Assembly (NCBI GenBank): GCA_001942045.1
Contig: MSTD01000003.1
Coordinates: 33,498-97,497, forward strand
DNA: 64,000 nucleotides
Direction of reading: 5' to 3'
From: Mycolicibacterium porcinum
GTDB lineage: Bacteria > Actinomycetota > Actinomycetes > Mycobacteriales > Mycobacteriaceae
The notes beneath the pieces are model-generated. The model saw nothing but the letters and a program-made list of their open reading frames with translations. It ran no database searches and was not told the origin of the DNA. Of this stretch, positions 24,937-33,873 are shown one piece after another (position 1 is the first letter of the stretch; every line of letters begins with the position of its first letter). The position numbers and the translations under genes were made by a program.

Positions 24937-26418
24937 GTGACGGTGTCGCGATCACGTCTGACCCGGCTCTGCGCCGTGGGAGTCCTCGCGTGCACGATCG
25001 CCGCGACCACGTCATGCGGACAATCGGCGCAACCACCGCTGGCCACCGGCGCTGAACCCACGAAGGCGCCCGCGGCGGTACCGGCGCCCGCCCCGACCCT
25101 GGCCGCCGTCGTCCCGGCAGGTGACTTCACGCCGGTCTCAAAGCTCGTCAACGACGCCATCGCGGCGCACCGGCTGCCGGGTGCGGTGGTCCAGGTCGGG
25201 CATGACGGCAACGTCGTCTTCCGCCAGGCTTACGGCTCGCGCAAGCTCGACGGTGAGCCCGGACTGGACGGCGTGCCCGCACCCGCCGAGCCGATGACCG
25301 AGGACACGATCTTCGACCTGGCCTCGCTGTCGAAGAGCATCGCGACGACGACGGCCTTCATGCAGCTCTACGAACAGGGCAAGGTCGCATTCGACGACCC
25401 CGTGCAGAAGTATCTGCCGGACTTCAACCCCGCCAACGATCCGCGCCGCGCGCAGGTGACCGTTCGTATGTTGCTGACCCATACGTCGGGCATCGCGGGC
25501 GATCTGAGCCTCGATGGTCCGTGGGGGCTCGACAGGGCCGACAAGGCCGAAGGTATTCACCGCGCGCTCGGCGCATGGGTGGTGTACGGGCCCGGCGAGC
25601 TGTTCCACTACTCCGACATCAACTTCATCTTGGTGGGGACGATCATCGAACGGATCACCGGTCAACCCCTGGATCGATACGTGCAGGACAATGTCTTTGC
25701 GCCGCTTGGGTTGTCAGAGACCCACTACCTCCCCGCGGCCAAAGCCTGTGGGCCGCACCAGGTCCGGGGAACAGCGATCGCCTTCGATCCGGCCGCACCC
25801 AAGGTGACCGACTGTCCGGACGGTACATGGAGCACCGACCTCCTACCCCGCATCGCACCGACCGCGCTCGATGAAGACACCCCTGGCCTGAACCCCGACT
25901 ATGGCCACCCACTGCGGGGCACCGTGCACGACCCGACGGCACGTCGCATGGGTGGCGTGGCCGGCAGCGCCGGGGTGTTCGCGACGGTCAACGACGTCGG
26001 CCGGTTCGCACAAGCCCTGCTCGATCGTCTCGCCGGCCGACCGAGCGCGTTTCCGCTGAAGCAATCAACCGTGGAGTTGATGACGACTCCGCAGCAGCCT
26101 GGGCACCGCCCCGACCAAGTCGAGGCGGCCAACAACACCGGCGCCCTGCACTATCCGGCCATCGACGGGCAAGACCTTCGCGGGTTCGGCTGGGATATCG
26201 ACACTGCCCACTCCAGGCCGCGCGGGCGGGTCTTCCCCGTCGGCAGCTTCGGCCACACCGGATTCACCGGCGTGACGCTGTGGATGGATCCCGGGTCAGA
26301 CACCTACGTCGCCGTCCTGGCGAACGTGATCCATCAACGCGGCGGCCCGCCGATCGCCAAGCTGAGCGGGGACGTGGCCACCGAAACCGCCCGGGCCCTG
26401 CATCTGTACGGGAACTAA
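24937..26418 (+). CDS. Serine hydrolase, beta-lactamase/DD-peptidase fold, probable lipoprotein
   Basis: 493 residues of the class-C beta-lactamase-related family (PF00144). The three active-site motifs are visible: S130-L-S-K133, Y225-S-D, and H440-T-G. The N-terminus is a signal peptide ending in ATTSCG, a loose lipobox, so surface anchoring is likely but not certain. A Pro/Ala-rich linker follows (about residues 30-55). TACCGT at 24924-24929 lies seven bases before the GTG at 24937, implying a leaderless mRNA. Such mycobacterial proteins act as esterases or cell-wall peptidases; beta-lactam hydrolysis should not be assumed. Confidence 0.85.
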   Translation: MTVSRSRLTRLCAVGVLACTIAATTSCGQSAQPPLATGAEPTKAPAAVPAPAPTLAAVVPAGDFTPVSKLVNDAIAAHRLPGAVVQVGHDGNVVFRQAYGSRKLDGEPGLDGVPAPAEPMTEDTIFDLASLSKSIATTTAFMQLYEQGKVAFDDPVQKYLPDFNPANDPRRAQVTVRMLLTHTSGIAGDLSLDGPWGLDRADKAEGIHRALGAWVVYGPGELFHYSDINFILVGTIIERITGQPLDRYVQDNVFAPLGLSETHYLPAAKACGPHQVRGTAIAFDPAAPKVTDCPDGTWSTDLLPRIAPTALDEDTPGLNPDYGHPLRGTVHDPTARRMGGVAGSAGVFATVNDVGRFAQALLDRLAGRPSAFPLKQSTVELMTTPQQPGHRPDQVEAANNTGALHYPAIDGQDLRGFGWDIDTAHSRPRGRVFPVGSFGHTGFTGVTLWMDPGSDTYVAVLANVIHQRGGPPIAKLSGDVATETARALHLYGN

Positions 26419-26519
26419 CCGGCACGGGTGGACATCGTCAAGACCAGTTCGTAGCCTGTCCGGGAGATATACAGCCGGGCCAGGATCGGTCCTTGCAGCG
26501 AAGGATCGTGACTATCCGA

Positions 26520-27545
26520 ATGACCGGGGTGCGCCATCTGGTTCGGCGAACGGTGTGTGCTGCGGCCGCAGTCCTGGTTCTGGCACCGATCGGCGCCGCG
26601 ACGGCGGACCCCGCCGCCGACGGGATGGCCAAGCTCAACGAGTTGTCCCGCCAGGCCGTCGAGAGTCGCAAGGCCGTCACCGCTGCCCAGCGCGATGTCG
26701 ATGCCACGCAGGCCGAAGAGGCGGCTGCTGCTGACCGCCACCGCGCCGACCTGGCGGCCCTCGAGGCGGCGAACGCCCAGTTGCAGCCCTTTCAGGCGGC
26801 AGTCGACCGGGTGGCGGCGATGACGTACATGAGTAGAAGCACCGGCCGGGTAGCGGCAGTGCTCACCGCGGGCTCCCCGCAGGAGCTGATCGATCAATTG
26901 ACCGTGCAGCGGGCAGTCGTCGATGGGGCGGCCGACAAGATGGAGGCCTATCGATCAGCGCGTGAGCGCGCGGCCGAGGCCGCCGGCGCCTCGGAGAAAT
27001 CGGCCGCTGATGCTCGCACCGCGGCCGAGCGAGCTTCTGCGGTGCGCGAAGATCTGCAGACCAAGTTGCGCGAGCTGCTGCGTCACATCGCCGAGGCGGA
27101 GGCGCAGTACGGGGCATTGACTCCGCAACAGCAGGCCGTGGTCAACAACGCGGCGGCGGTGGTGCCCGGCGCCGGGGCAGCGGATATCCCGGAGTCGTTA
27201 CCCGTCGGCGTCGCCTCCGAGGTCGGGCTGCAGCCCAACACCATCGTGGCGGCGCGAGCCGTCAGCGCGCAGTTTCCCCAGATTTCCGAGATCGGTGGGG
27301 TCCGGCCGGACTCCAAGCCATGGCATCCCAGCGGTCTGGCCATCGACATCATGATCCCGAATTCCGGGAGCCCCGAGGGCATCGCGCTCGGCAACGAGAT
27401 CATGGCGTTCGCGCTGAACAACGCGGCCCGTTTCGGGCTGCAGGACGTGATCTGGCGGGGCACCTACTACACGCCGTCCGGACCGCAAGGTTCTGGTTAC
27501 GGCCACTTCGACCACGTGCACATCACCACGACGCCTCGTCACTGA
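26520..27545 (+). CDS. Secreted coiled-coil protein with M15/LAS-type C-terminal domain
   Basis: 341 residues: a signal peptide ending near ATA-DPAA, a long alpha-helical coiled coil (about residues 30-195) of the kind found in the N-terminus of RipA-type cell-wall hydrolases, and a C-terminal domain with HPSGLAIDIMI and GHFDHVHITT. The H-x6-D and HxDHVH pattern fits a zinc site of LAS/M15-like peptidases (ARB-07466-like domain). This suggests a cell-wall amidase or carboxypeptidase activated by movement of the coiled coil. The start is uncertain: ATG 26520 or GTG 26508. It converges on the DUF2834 gene. Confidence 0.8.
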   Translation: MTGVRHLVRRTVCAAAAVLVLAPIGAATADPAADGMAKLNELSRQAVESRKAVTAAQRDVDATQAEEAAAADRHRADLAALEAANAQLQPFQAAVDRVAAMTYMSRSTGRVAAVLTAGSPQELIDQLTVQRAVVDGAADKMEAYRSARERAAEAAGASEKSAADARTAAERASAVREDLQTKLRELLRHIAEAEAQYGALTPQQQAVVNNAAAVVPGAGAADIPESLPVGVASEVGLQPNTIVAARAVSAQFPQISEIGGVRPDSKPWHPSGLAIDIMIPNSGSPEGIALGNEIMAFALNNAARFGLQDVIWRGTYYTPSGPQGSGYGHFDHVHITTTPRH

Positions 27546-27551
27546 CGGAGG

Positions 27552-27920
27552 CTAAGTTGCCTGCCCTTCGGCCACTCGCCGGTCGGCGAGCACCATCTGC
27601 CGCCGGATCAGATACAGCGGAAACGCCACACTCACCGCGACGAGGAAACTGAGCACGAGGTAGATCCACACCTTCGGGATGCCGATCCGGCGCGCCTCGA
27701 CGACCATGAACACAAACGCCGCCAGTCCGAACAGCAGTAGGTCGTTGGTGAGCGAGGATGACGCGTAGTTGGCGTAGCCGCTCTGGAAGAAGTCGAGCGT
27801 GCTCGTGCTCTCGGTGGTGATGTAGCGGATGTTGTTCCACCAGGTGCCGACGAACGCCACCACGGCGATCACGGCGTAGACGCCGCACAAGATCTTGTCG
27901 TTTCGACTCAGCTCTGCCAT
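27552..27920 (-). CDS. DUF2834 family membrane protein
   Basis: 122 residues with three hydrophobic helices (about residues 8-28, 58-78 and 85-105), matching DUF2834. Function unknown. Two ATGs occur six bases apart; the second (27920) is chosen because the Shine-Dalgarno sequence GGGGAGG is seven bases away from it, whereas it almost touches the first (27926). It converges on the coiled-coil peptidase with six bases between stops. Confidence 0.85.
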   Translation of the reverse strand: MAELSRNDKILCGVYAVIAVVAFVGTWWNNIRYITTESTSTLDFFQSGYANYASSSLTNDLLLFGLAAFVFMVVEARRIGIPKVWIYLVLSFLVAVSVAFPLYLIRRQMVLADRRVAEGQAT

Positions 27921-28005
27921 CGTCATGCCTCCCCGTCAGACCGATCAGTCCAGGTCAACGTAGCTTTCCAGCGGCCTCCACGGGGCCCGTTTGCACCGAG
28001 ATTTA

Positions 28006-28027
28006 GGTGAGTGAGTACTCTCTCACC
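28006..28027. promoter_or_regulatory. TetR operator overlapping a leaderless start
   Basis: GGTGAG-T-GAGTACTC-T-CTCACC is a 22-base inverted repeat with a single mismatched base per arm (20 of 22 symmetric). It ends at the base before the ATG at 28028. The -10 element TACTCT (28016-28021) lies inside it, six bases before the ATG, so the dimer would cover the -10 and transcription start of a leaderless mRNA. Confidence 0.7.
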
Positions 28028-28633
28028 ATGTCATCCGGACGGGACCGGCTCCTGGCCACGGCGCTGAAGCTGTTTTCCGCCAAGGGGTACGCCGCGACGT
28101 CGGTAGCCCATATCCAGCAGGCCGCCGGCCTCGCGCCGGGGTCGGGGGCGCTCTACAAGCACTTCGGTTCGAAACGCGAACTGCTGGAGGCCGCGGTCTC
28201 GCACCGCATCGACGCCATCGTGAGCGCCCGTGAGCAGTACGACGCCGGCAATCCGAAGTCCGTCGAAGAGGCAGTCCGCAGCGCCGGACAGTTGATCTGG
28301 ACCAACCTGACCCAGAGCGAGGAGTTGCTGCGGGTCATGCTGCGCGAGCCGGATGAGCTCGGCGAGCTCGACGAGCAAACCTGGCAGGTCATCACCGACA
28401 ACGCCTATCAGCGGTTCGCCGACGAGCTGGCCGTCTCCAACCGCTCGGGCCGGACCCAGATCCCCGATCCTGAGGCCACCGCCGCGGTGGCGATCGCCGG
28501 GCTGTCGTATGCGGCGACCCTGCAGGCGCTGACCGGACGCTTGCCGGGCAACGTCGACCACGAACGTTTCTTCGAGGCCTGGGTTGTCCAGACCGTCAGC
28601 ATGATCAAGCAGCACCGCTCTCAAACCAACTGA
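28028..28633 (+). CDS. TetR family regulator of the acyl-CoA dehydrogenase operon
   Basis: 201 residues: helix-turn-helix with SVAHIQQAAGLAPGSGALYKHFGSKRELL (about residues 27-60) and a helical C-terminal domain. The ATG at 28028 is chosen over the longer GTG at 28007, because the longer frame would read through the operator palindrome and a leaderless -10 (TACTCT) lies six bases upstream. The acyl-CoA dehydrogenase begins 26 bases after its stop in the same direction, so it is probably self-regulating and controls that enzyme, perhaps sensing an acyl-CoA. Confidence 0.88.
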   Translation: MSSGRDRLLATALKLFSAKGYAATSVAHIQQAAGLAPGSGALYKHFGSKRELLEAAVSHRIDAIVSAREQYDAGNPKSVEEAVRSAGQLIWTNLTQSEELLRVMLREPDELGELDEQTWQVITDNAYQRFADELAVSNRSGRTQIPDPEATAAVAIAGLSYAATLQALTGRLPGNVDHERFFEAWVVQTVSMIKQHRSQTN

Positions 28634-28659
28634 TCCCCAACCTATTTCAGGAGTAGTCC

Positions 28660-29871
28660 GTGACGTTCTCAATGCAACTGAGCGATGACGTGATCGAGGT
28701 CCGCGACTGGGTCCACCAGTTCGCCGCCGAGGTGGTGCGTCCGGCCGCCGCGGAATGGGACGAGCGGGAAGAAACCCCGTGGCCCGTCATCCAGGAAGCC
28801 GCCAAAGTCGGGCTGTACTCCCCCGAACTGTTCGCCCAGCAGGCCGCCGAACCCACCGGCCTGGGCATGCTGACCGTGTTCGAGGAGCTGTTCTGGGGTG
28901 ACGCGGGCATCGCATTGTCGATCCTGGGCACCGGCCTGGCAGCTGCGGCCTTGGCGGGCAACGGAACTCCCGAACAGCTCGGCCGTTGGCTGCCGGAGAT
29001 GTTCGGCACCGCCGGCGAACCCAAGCTCGGCGCGTTCTGCTCCTCGGAACCGGACGCCGGCTCCGACGTCGGCGCCATCCGCACCCGTGCTCGCTTCGAC
29101 GAGGCGACCCGCGAGTGGGTGCTCAACGGCACCAAGACCTGGGCCACCAACGGCGGGATCGCCAACGTCCACATCGTGGTCGCCTCGGTCTATCCCGAAC
29201 TCGGCTCACGCGGCCAGGCCACCTTCATCATCCCGCCGGACACCCACGGACTGACGCAGGGCCAGAAGTTCAAGAAGCACGGCATCCGCGCCTCGCACAC
29301 CGCCGAGGTGGTGCTCGACAACGTCCGGCTGCCCGAGGATCTGATCCTGGGCGGGCGGGAGAAGTTCGAGGACCGGATCGCACGGGTGAAGTCCGGCGCA
29401 TCGGCCGGCGGCCAGGCCGCGATGAAGACCTTCGAGCGCACCCGGCCCACCGTGGGCGCGATGGCGGTCGGCGTGGCCCGGGCCGCGTACGAATACGCCC
29501 TCGACTATGCCTGCCAGCGTGAGCAGTTCGGCCGCAAGATCGGTGAGTTCCAGGCCGTCGCGTTCAAGCTTGCCGACATGAAGAGCCGGATCGACGCCGC
29601 CCGGTTGCTCGTGTGGCGGGCCGGCTGGATGGCGCGCAACAACAAGGCCTTCGACAACGCCGAGGGCTCGATGGCCAAGCTCGTGGCCAGCGAGACCGCG
29701 GTGTACGTGACCGATGAGGCGATCCAGATCCTCGGCGGTAACGGCTACACCCGCGACTACCCGGTCGAGCGGATGCATCGCGACGCCAAGATCTTCACGA
29801 TCTTCGAGGGCACCAGCGAGATTCAGCGGCTGGTGATCTCCCGGGCGCTCACCGGACTGGCGATTCGGTAG
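28660..29871 (+). CDS. Acyl-CoA dehydrogenase
   Basis: 403 residues with the three ACAD domains: N-terminal helical, central beta ([19 protein letters not shown] and TKTWATNGG around the FAD site) and C-terminal helical. The catalytic base is Glu383 in IFEGTSEIQ, placed as in medium-chain acyl-CoA dehydrogenase. It catalyses FAD-dependent alpha,beta-desaturation of an acyl-CoA in beta-oxidation or in steroid side-chain or branched-acid breakdown; chain preference is unknown. The GTG at 28660 is preceded by CAGGAG. Cotranscription with the TetR gene is likely. Confidence 0.93.
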   Translation: MTFSMQLSDDVIEVRDWVHQFAAEVVRPAAAEWDEREETPWPVIQEAAKVGLYSPELFAQQAAEPTGLGMLTVFEELFWGDAGIALSILGTGLAAAALAGNGTPEQLGRWLPEMFGTAGEPKLGAFCSSEPDAGSDVGAIRTRARFDEATREWVLNGTKTWATNGGIANVHIVVASVYPELGSRGQATFIIPPDTHGLTQGQKFKKHGIRASHTAEVVLDNVRLPEDLILGGREKFEDRIARVKSGASAGGQAAMKTFERTRPTVGAMAVGVARAAYEYALDYACQREQFGRKIGEFQAVAFKLADMKSRIDAARLLVWRAGWMARNNKAFDNAEGSMAKLVASETAVYVTDEAIQILGGNGYTRDYPVERMHRDAKIFTIFEGTSEIQRLVISRALTGLAIR

Positions 29872-29878
29872 AGGCGGG

Positions 29879-30145
29879 CTACCGGCCGGTGCGCTCGCGG
29901 TGCTTACACCCGGGCCAGCAGCACGGCCGCCGCTGACCTTCCTCCAACTCCTCCTGCGTTCGGCGGATTCGCCGCTCGCGCGTCACCTGTTGCTTGGCGT
30001 CCTCGACCCAGCAGATGAACTCGTTGCGCGCGAGCGGCGTGATGTCGCGCCAAGCAGCCAACGCCGTGTCATTACCGATCAGGGCTTCGCGCAAGTCCGC
30101 CGGCAACTTGTGCACGACGCCGCCAGGCACACGCTGTCCAGTCAT
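29879..30145 (-). CDS. YdeI/OmpD-associated family protein
   Basis: 88 residues matching the small actinobacterial YdeI/OmdA-type proteins: VVHKLPADLREAL, then AWRDITPLARNEFICWVEDAKQQVTRERRIRRTQEELEEGQRRPCCWPGC. The C-terminal CC-WPGC cysteines may bind a metal. ATG at 30145 is chosen because TACCCT lies six bases before it on the minus strand, a leaderless pattern. It converges on the acyl-CoA dehydrogenase with seven bases between stops. Cellular role unknown. Confidence 0.82.
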   Translation of the reverse strand: MTGQRVPGGVVHKLPADLREALIGNDTALAAWRDITPLARNEFICWVEDAKQQVTRERRIRRTQEELEEGQRRPCCWPGCKHRERTGR

Positions 30146-30297
30146 AAGCCCAGGGTAAAGACGGCACTTCAGCAACACACTTGCGACACGACATTGCCCT
30201 TACCGTGACCTTAAATCACTCTTATTTTTCTTAGAGTTGGTGTACGGTGGGTGCTCAGGGCGGTCATCCGCCTCGGCAGTGACGGAAGGAACCCGAC

Positions 30298-30966
30298 ATG
30301 CAGCCTGCAGCAGCCACCCGGATCGCTCTTGTCACCGGCGCATCGCGGGGTATCGGCGCCGACGTCGCACAGCAGCTCGCCGGTCCGGATACCCACGTCG
30401 TCGTGAACTACCGCGAGAAGGCCAACCGCGCCAACACGGTCGTCGACGCCATCCGCCGCGCGGGCGGTCGCGCTTCCACCCTGGGTGCCGACATTTCCGA
30501 TGAAGCTGCCGCTGCCGCCATGATCGAACGGATCGGCCGGGAGTTCGGCCGACTCGATGTCCTGGTGCTCAACGCGTCGACCGGACTGCAACTCGGCACT
30601 GATCCCGGCTACGCGATGCGGCTGAACCGCGATGCGCAGCGCCGGCTGGCCAAGCTGGCCCTGCCACTGATGCCCGTGGGCGGTCAGATCGTGTTCGTCA
30701 CCAGCCACCAGGCGCACTTCTTCCCCAACAAGGCCGTGCCGAAGGGGTACGCCGCGATCGCCGCGAGCAAGCGCGCCGGTGAGACCGCGCTCTATGCCAT
30801 GCGTTCCGAATTCGACCGGCGGGGCATCGATTTCACCGTGGTCTCGGGTGAGGTGATGTCGGACCGAGAGTTGGCGACGACGATCGTGCGCGCCGCGTCC
30901 GCACCGTACCCGTCCGGGATCGTCTACGTCGGCGGGCCTGACTTTCTCTGCCAGATGTCGGCCTGA
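30298..30966 (+). CDS. SDR family oxidoreductase with displaced catalytic tyrosine
   Basis: 222 residues of the short-chain dehydrogenase fold. The cofactor motif TGASRGIG (residues 13-20) and NAS (92-94) are intact and VTSHQ holds the usual Ser. The normal YxxxK is absent: Lys158 is preceded at the -4 position by Ile154, and the nearest tyrosine, Tyr151, is seven residues before the lysine (YAAIAASK). The same pattern occurs in a known actinobacterial SDR subgroup, so it need not be inactive, but the chemistry may differ. It has its own promoter region and converges on the tartrate-type dehydrogenase. Confidence 0.85.
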   Translation: MQPAAATRIALVTGASRGIGADVAQQLAGPDTHVVVNYREKANRANTVVDAIRRAGGRASTLGADISDEAAAAAMIERIGREFGRLDVLVLNASTGLQLGTDPGYAMRLNRDAQRRLAKLALPLMPVGGQIVFVTSHQAHFFPNKAVPKGYAAIAASKRAGETALYAMRSEFDRRGIDFTVVSGEVMSDRELATTIVRAASAPYPSGIVYVGGPDFLCQMSA

Positions 30967-30978
30967 CCTCCAGTAGAG

Positions 30979-32073
30979 CTACTGCGCCCCAGCAAGATTG
31001 GCCTGTAACTGGTCGCGGACGGCAGTACCCAGCGTGCTCGTCGTCGCGGACCCGCCCATGTCGGGAGTCAGGGCGTCCCCACCGCGGGCGAGCACATCCT
31101 CGACGGCCTTCAGGATCGCGGCAGCGGCGTCGCGCTCACCCAGATGATCGAGCATCAATGACGCGCTCCAGATCTGCCCGATGGGATTGGCGATGCCACG
31201 TCCGGCGATGTCGGGCGCTGAGCCGTGAACCGGCTCGAAAAGACTGGGAAATCGCCGCTCCGGGTTGATGTTTCCGCTCGGGGCGATGCCGATCGTGCCG
31301 GTGCACGCGGGACCCAGGTCCGACAGGATGTCACCGAAGAGGTTGCTCGCGACAACGACGTCGAACCAGTCCGGGTGCAGAACGAAATTCGCCGCGAGGA
31401 TGTCGATGTGGAACTTGTCCACCTCGACATCGGGGAACCGCTCGCTCATCTGCTCCACGCGTTCATCCCAGTACGGCATCGTGATGGAGATACCGTTGCT
31501 CTTCGTCGCCGAGGTCAGATGCTTGGCGGGCCGGCGTCGGGCAAGCTCGAACGCGTACTTCAGGATCCGGTCGACACCGACCCGCGTCATCACGGTCTCT
31601 TGCAGCACCGTCTCGCGGTCGGTGCCCTCGAACATCCTGCCGCCGATACTTGAGTACTCGCCCTCGGTGTTCTCCCGCACGACGACGAAGTCGACGTCGC
31701 CGGGTTCCCGCCCGGCCAGCGGGCTTCTCACTCCGGGCATCAGTTTGACCGGTCGCAGGTTGACGTACTGGTCGAAATGCCTGCGGAACTGGAGCAGGCT
31801 GCCCCACAGCGAAATGTGGTCGGGGACAACGTCGGGCCAGCCGACGGCACCGAAGAACACCGCGTCGAACCGGCTCAACTCGTCGAACCACCCGTCGGGC
31901 AGCATGGTGCCGGTGTCGGTGTAGTACTCCGCGCACGCGTAATCGAACTGCTCGTAGTCGATGCCGAAACCGAAGCCCGCCGCAGCCGACTCCAGCACCT
32001 TGAGACCCTCGGGCATCACTTCCTTGCCGATGCCGTCGCCCGGGATCACTGCGAACCGATGGGTGATGGTCAT
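30979..32073 (-). CDS. Tartrate dehydrogenase/decarboxylase family (isopropylmalate-dehydrogenase-like)
   Basis: 364 residues of the metal- and NAD-dependent beta-decarboxylating dehydrogenase family. Visible motifs: IPGDGIG at the N-terminus, RENTEGEYSSIGGR at the substrate site, the lysine in TKSN, the metal-binding DxxxD in NLFGDILSDLGP, and EPVHGSAPDIAG. YTDTGTMLPDGW and overall length place it with TtuC-type tartrate dehydrogenases rather than LeuB. It oxidises tartrate or D-malate. It is single, converging with the SDR gene and separated from the next leftward gene by a terminator. Confidence 0.88.
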   Translation of the reverse strand: MTITHRFAVIPGDGIGKEVMPEGLKVLESAAAGFGFGIDYEQFDYACAEYYTDTGTMLPDGWFDELSRFDAVFFGAVGWPDVVPDHISLWGSLLQFRRHFDQYVNLRPVKLMPGVRSPLAGREPGDVDFVVVRENTEGEYSSIGGRMFEGTDRETVLQETVMTRVGVDRILKYAFELARRRPAKHLTSATKSNGISITMPYWDERVEQMSERFPDVEVDKFHIDILAANFVLHPDWFDVVVASNLFGDILSDLGPACTGTIGIAPSGNINPERRFPSLFEPVHGSAPDIAGRGIANPIGQIWSASLMLDHLGERDAAAAILKAVEDVLARGGDALTPDMGGSATTSTLGTAVRDQLQANLAGAQ

Positions 32074-32108
32074 GCCGCCACCCTACGTTCCGGCGATTCG
32101 GCGCCGAC

Positions 32109-32144
32109 AAAAGCGAGGGGCGCCCGGTGTGGGCGCCCCTCGCT
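32109..32144 (-). terminator. Intrinsic terminator of the small secreted-protein gene
   Basis: Perfect 14-base inverted repeat AGCGAGGGGCGCCC (32112-32125) and GGGCGCCCCTCGCT (32131-32144) with a five-base loop. Read on the minus strand, the stem is followed by TTTT. It lies 12 bases downstream of the small secreted-protein stop. Confidence 0.85.
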
Positions 32145-32155
32145 GGTGTCGTGGC

Positions 32156-32323
32156 TCAGCGGCCGTTGCCGAACACCGGTGTGACGGCGCCGGTGCTGGC
32201 ATGCTGCTGGATGTCATGCACCCACTGGTGGTGGGAGATGTCGGCTTGCGCCGGGGCGGCCAGGCCGACGATAGCGGCGGCGAACCCGGTGGCGATGATG
32301 CCGGCAAAACCAAACTTCTTCAT
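32156..32323 (-). CDS. Small secreted protein (55 residues)
   Basis: A 55-residue protein too short for most gene finders. It starts MKKFGFAGIIATGFAAAI, a clear signal peptide with cleavage expected after APAQA, leaving a mature peptide of about 28 residues (DISHHQWVHDIQQHASTGAV and on). A GAAGG Shine-Dalgarno-like sequence precedes the ATG and a strong terminator follows, so the unit is a complete single-gene operon. Function unknown; the two adjacent histidines could bind metal. Confidence 0.82.
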   Translation of the reverse strand: MKKFGFAGIIATGFAAAIVGLAAPAQADISHHQWVHDIQQHASTGAVTPVFGNGR

Positions 32324-32530
32324 TTCGAAGCCCTTCGTTCTGGGCGTTCGAGCCGTGGCGTGTGTGTCGCGGTTCGGACGTCTGTCCTCCGGTTCGGGGG
32401 ATTCCTACCCGGTCTGACTTCCACAACACGCAGGTCAGCGCGGTTAATTCCGGTGGCAGAAATTGAGCGGCCGCTGGCAGAAACCGACTAGTTTCGGTGG
32501 CAGGCACACACTTCGCGGCAAGGAGGCCCC

Positions 32531-33693
32531 GTGTCCCGACTCCGGTTCGGTTACTTCATCGCCCCATTCCACCGCCCGGGCACCAACCCCACTTTGGCTC
32601 TGCACCGGGACCTTGAGTTCGTCGACACCTCGACGCCCTCGGGTACGACGAAGTCTGGATCGGTGAGCACCACTCGGCGGGCAGCGAGATCATCAGCTCG
32701 CCCGAGGTGTTCATCGCCGCGGCGGCCGCCCGGGCCAAGCGGATCAAGTTCGGCACCGGGGTGATCTCGCTGTCGTACCACAACCCGCTGTGGGCGGCCG
32801 ACCGGTTGATGCTGCTCGACCACCTCACCCACGGCCGCATCATCGGCGGCGTCGGGCCCGGCTCGCTGCCCACCGACTCGGCCATGATCGGGCTGACCCC
32901 GACCGACACCCGTGAACTGCTCGAGACCAACCTCGACATCATGGTGCGCCTGCTCGCGGGAGAAACGGTGACCGCCAAGACCGCCACGCACGAGTTGTTC
33001 GACGCGAAACTGCAATTGGCGCCGTACTCCGAAGGCGGGATCCCGTTGTCGGTCGCGGCCGTCGCCTCCCCGACCGGCGCCCGGCTGGCCGGCAAGCACG
33101 GCATCGGGTTGCTGTCGATCGGTGCCACGGTGAGCGAGGCCGGATTCGATGCACTGGCCCATCACTGGAACATCGCCGAGGAACGGGCTGCGGCGTTCGG
33201 CACCACGGTCGACCGCAACAACTGGTCGCTGGTCGGACCGTTCCACATCGCCGAGACCGATGCGCAGGCCCGCGCCGAGGTCCGGTACGGCATCGAAGCC
33301 TGGTTCAACTACTTCCAGAAGATCGCGGCATTCCCACAGATGACCATGCCGGGAGACACCATCGGCGCAATGATCGACGCGGTCAACGAACGCGGCGCCG
33401 GTGTGATCGGAACGCCAGACCGGGCGCGCGCTCAGGTGCAGCGGCTGTGGGGCCAGTCCGGCGGTTTCGGATCGATGCTGCAGATGGCCGCGGACTGGGC
33501 CAATCCCGCTGCCACCCGACGCTCGGCCGAACTGTTCGCCGAGGAGGTCATGCCACATTTCCAGGGGCAGGCCCAGCCGACCCTTGACGCCGCGGCGCGC
33601 GCCGGGCGGGTACGTGATGGGCTGGCTCAGTCTCAAATCGACGCGATCGCCCACATGTCGCAGAAGTACGAGGCGGAAAAGGCCGAGCATTAA
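32531..33693 (+). pseudogene. LLM class flavin-dependent monooxygenase, frameshifted near the N-terminus
   Basis: A luciferase-like monooxygenase (FMN or F420 type, resembling limonene 1,2-monooxygenase relatives). The first frame reads MSRLRFGYFIAPFHRPGTN to about residue 32; the rest continues in another frame, with HLDALGYDEVWIGEHHSAG and FGTGVISLSYHNPL through the C-terminus. One base is missing at 32625-32626: adding a single G restores an uninterrupted protein of about 387 residues. A good AAGGAGG site precedes the GTG at 32531. It is either a recent pseudogene or an assembly error in a working gene. Confidence 0.85.
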
Positions 33694-33713
33694 GGGATTT
33701 GGTGGCTTTGGCG

Positions 33714-33803
33714 CCGCTTTCTACACCTGGGCTGCTCTTCTGCACCGCTTTCTACACCTGGGCTGCTGTCGGCAAAAAATTGCGACCCAGCGGTAGAAAT
33801 CGG
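33714..33803. repeat. Two direct copies and one inverted copy of a 23-bp unit
   Basis: A 23-base unit beginning CCGCTTTCTACACC and ending GGGCTGCT occurs at 33714-33736 and, identically, at 33745-33767 (period 31). A third, diverged copy lies inverted at 33782-33803 (core CCCAGCGGTAGAAA), so the array can fold into a hairpin. It sits between the monooxygenase stop and the VOC gene. It could be a transcription end structure, a regulator site or a small repeat family; three units is too few for CRISPR. Confidence 0.75.
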
Positions 33804-33837
33804 CATGCACACAGCTCTTCACAGCGCGCCCATTGAG

Positions 33838-33854
33838 TACTACATTCGGTAGTA
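33838..33854. promoter_or_regulatory. Inverted repeat before the VOC gene
   Basis: TACTAC-ATTCG-GTAGTA, about 20 bases upstream of the ATG at 33874 and just before the AGGGGG ribosome site. Short dyads like this can be operators. No regulator gene adjoins it on this side. Confidence 0.35.
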
Positions 33855-33873
33855 GTCGACGCTAGGGGGCACG

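Noticed and set aside
24937..26418. Beta-lactamase conferring resistance
   Set aside because: The motifs belong to the broad PF00144 family that includes esterases and peptidases; the tyrosine motif is YSD and not YxN. Resistance cannot be claimed from this.
33714..33803. Possible CRISPR array
   Set aside because: Only two direct copies plus one inverted copy, spacer of eight bases, no cas genes.
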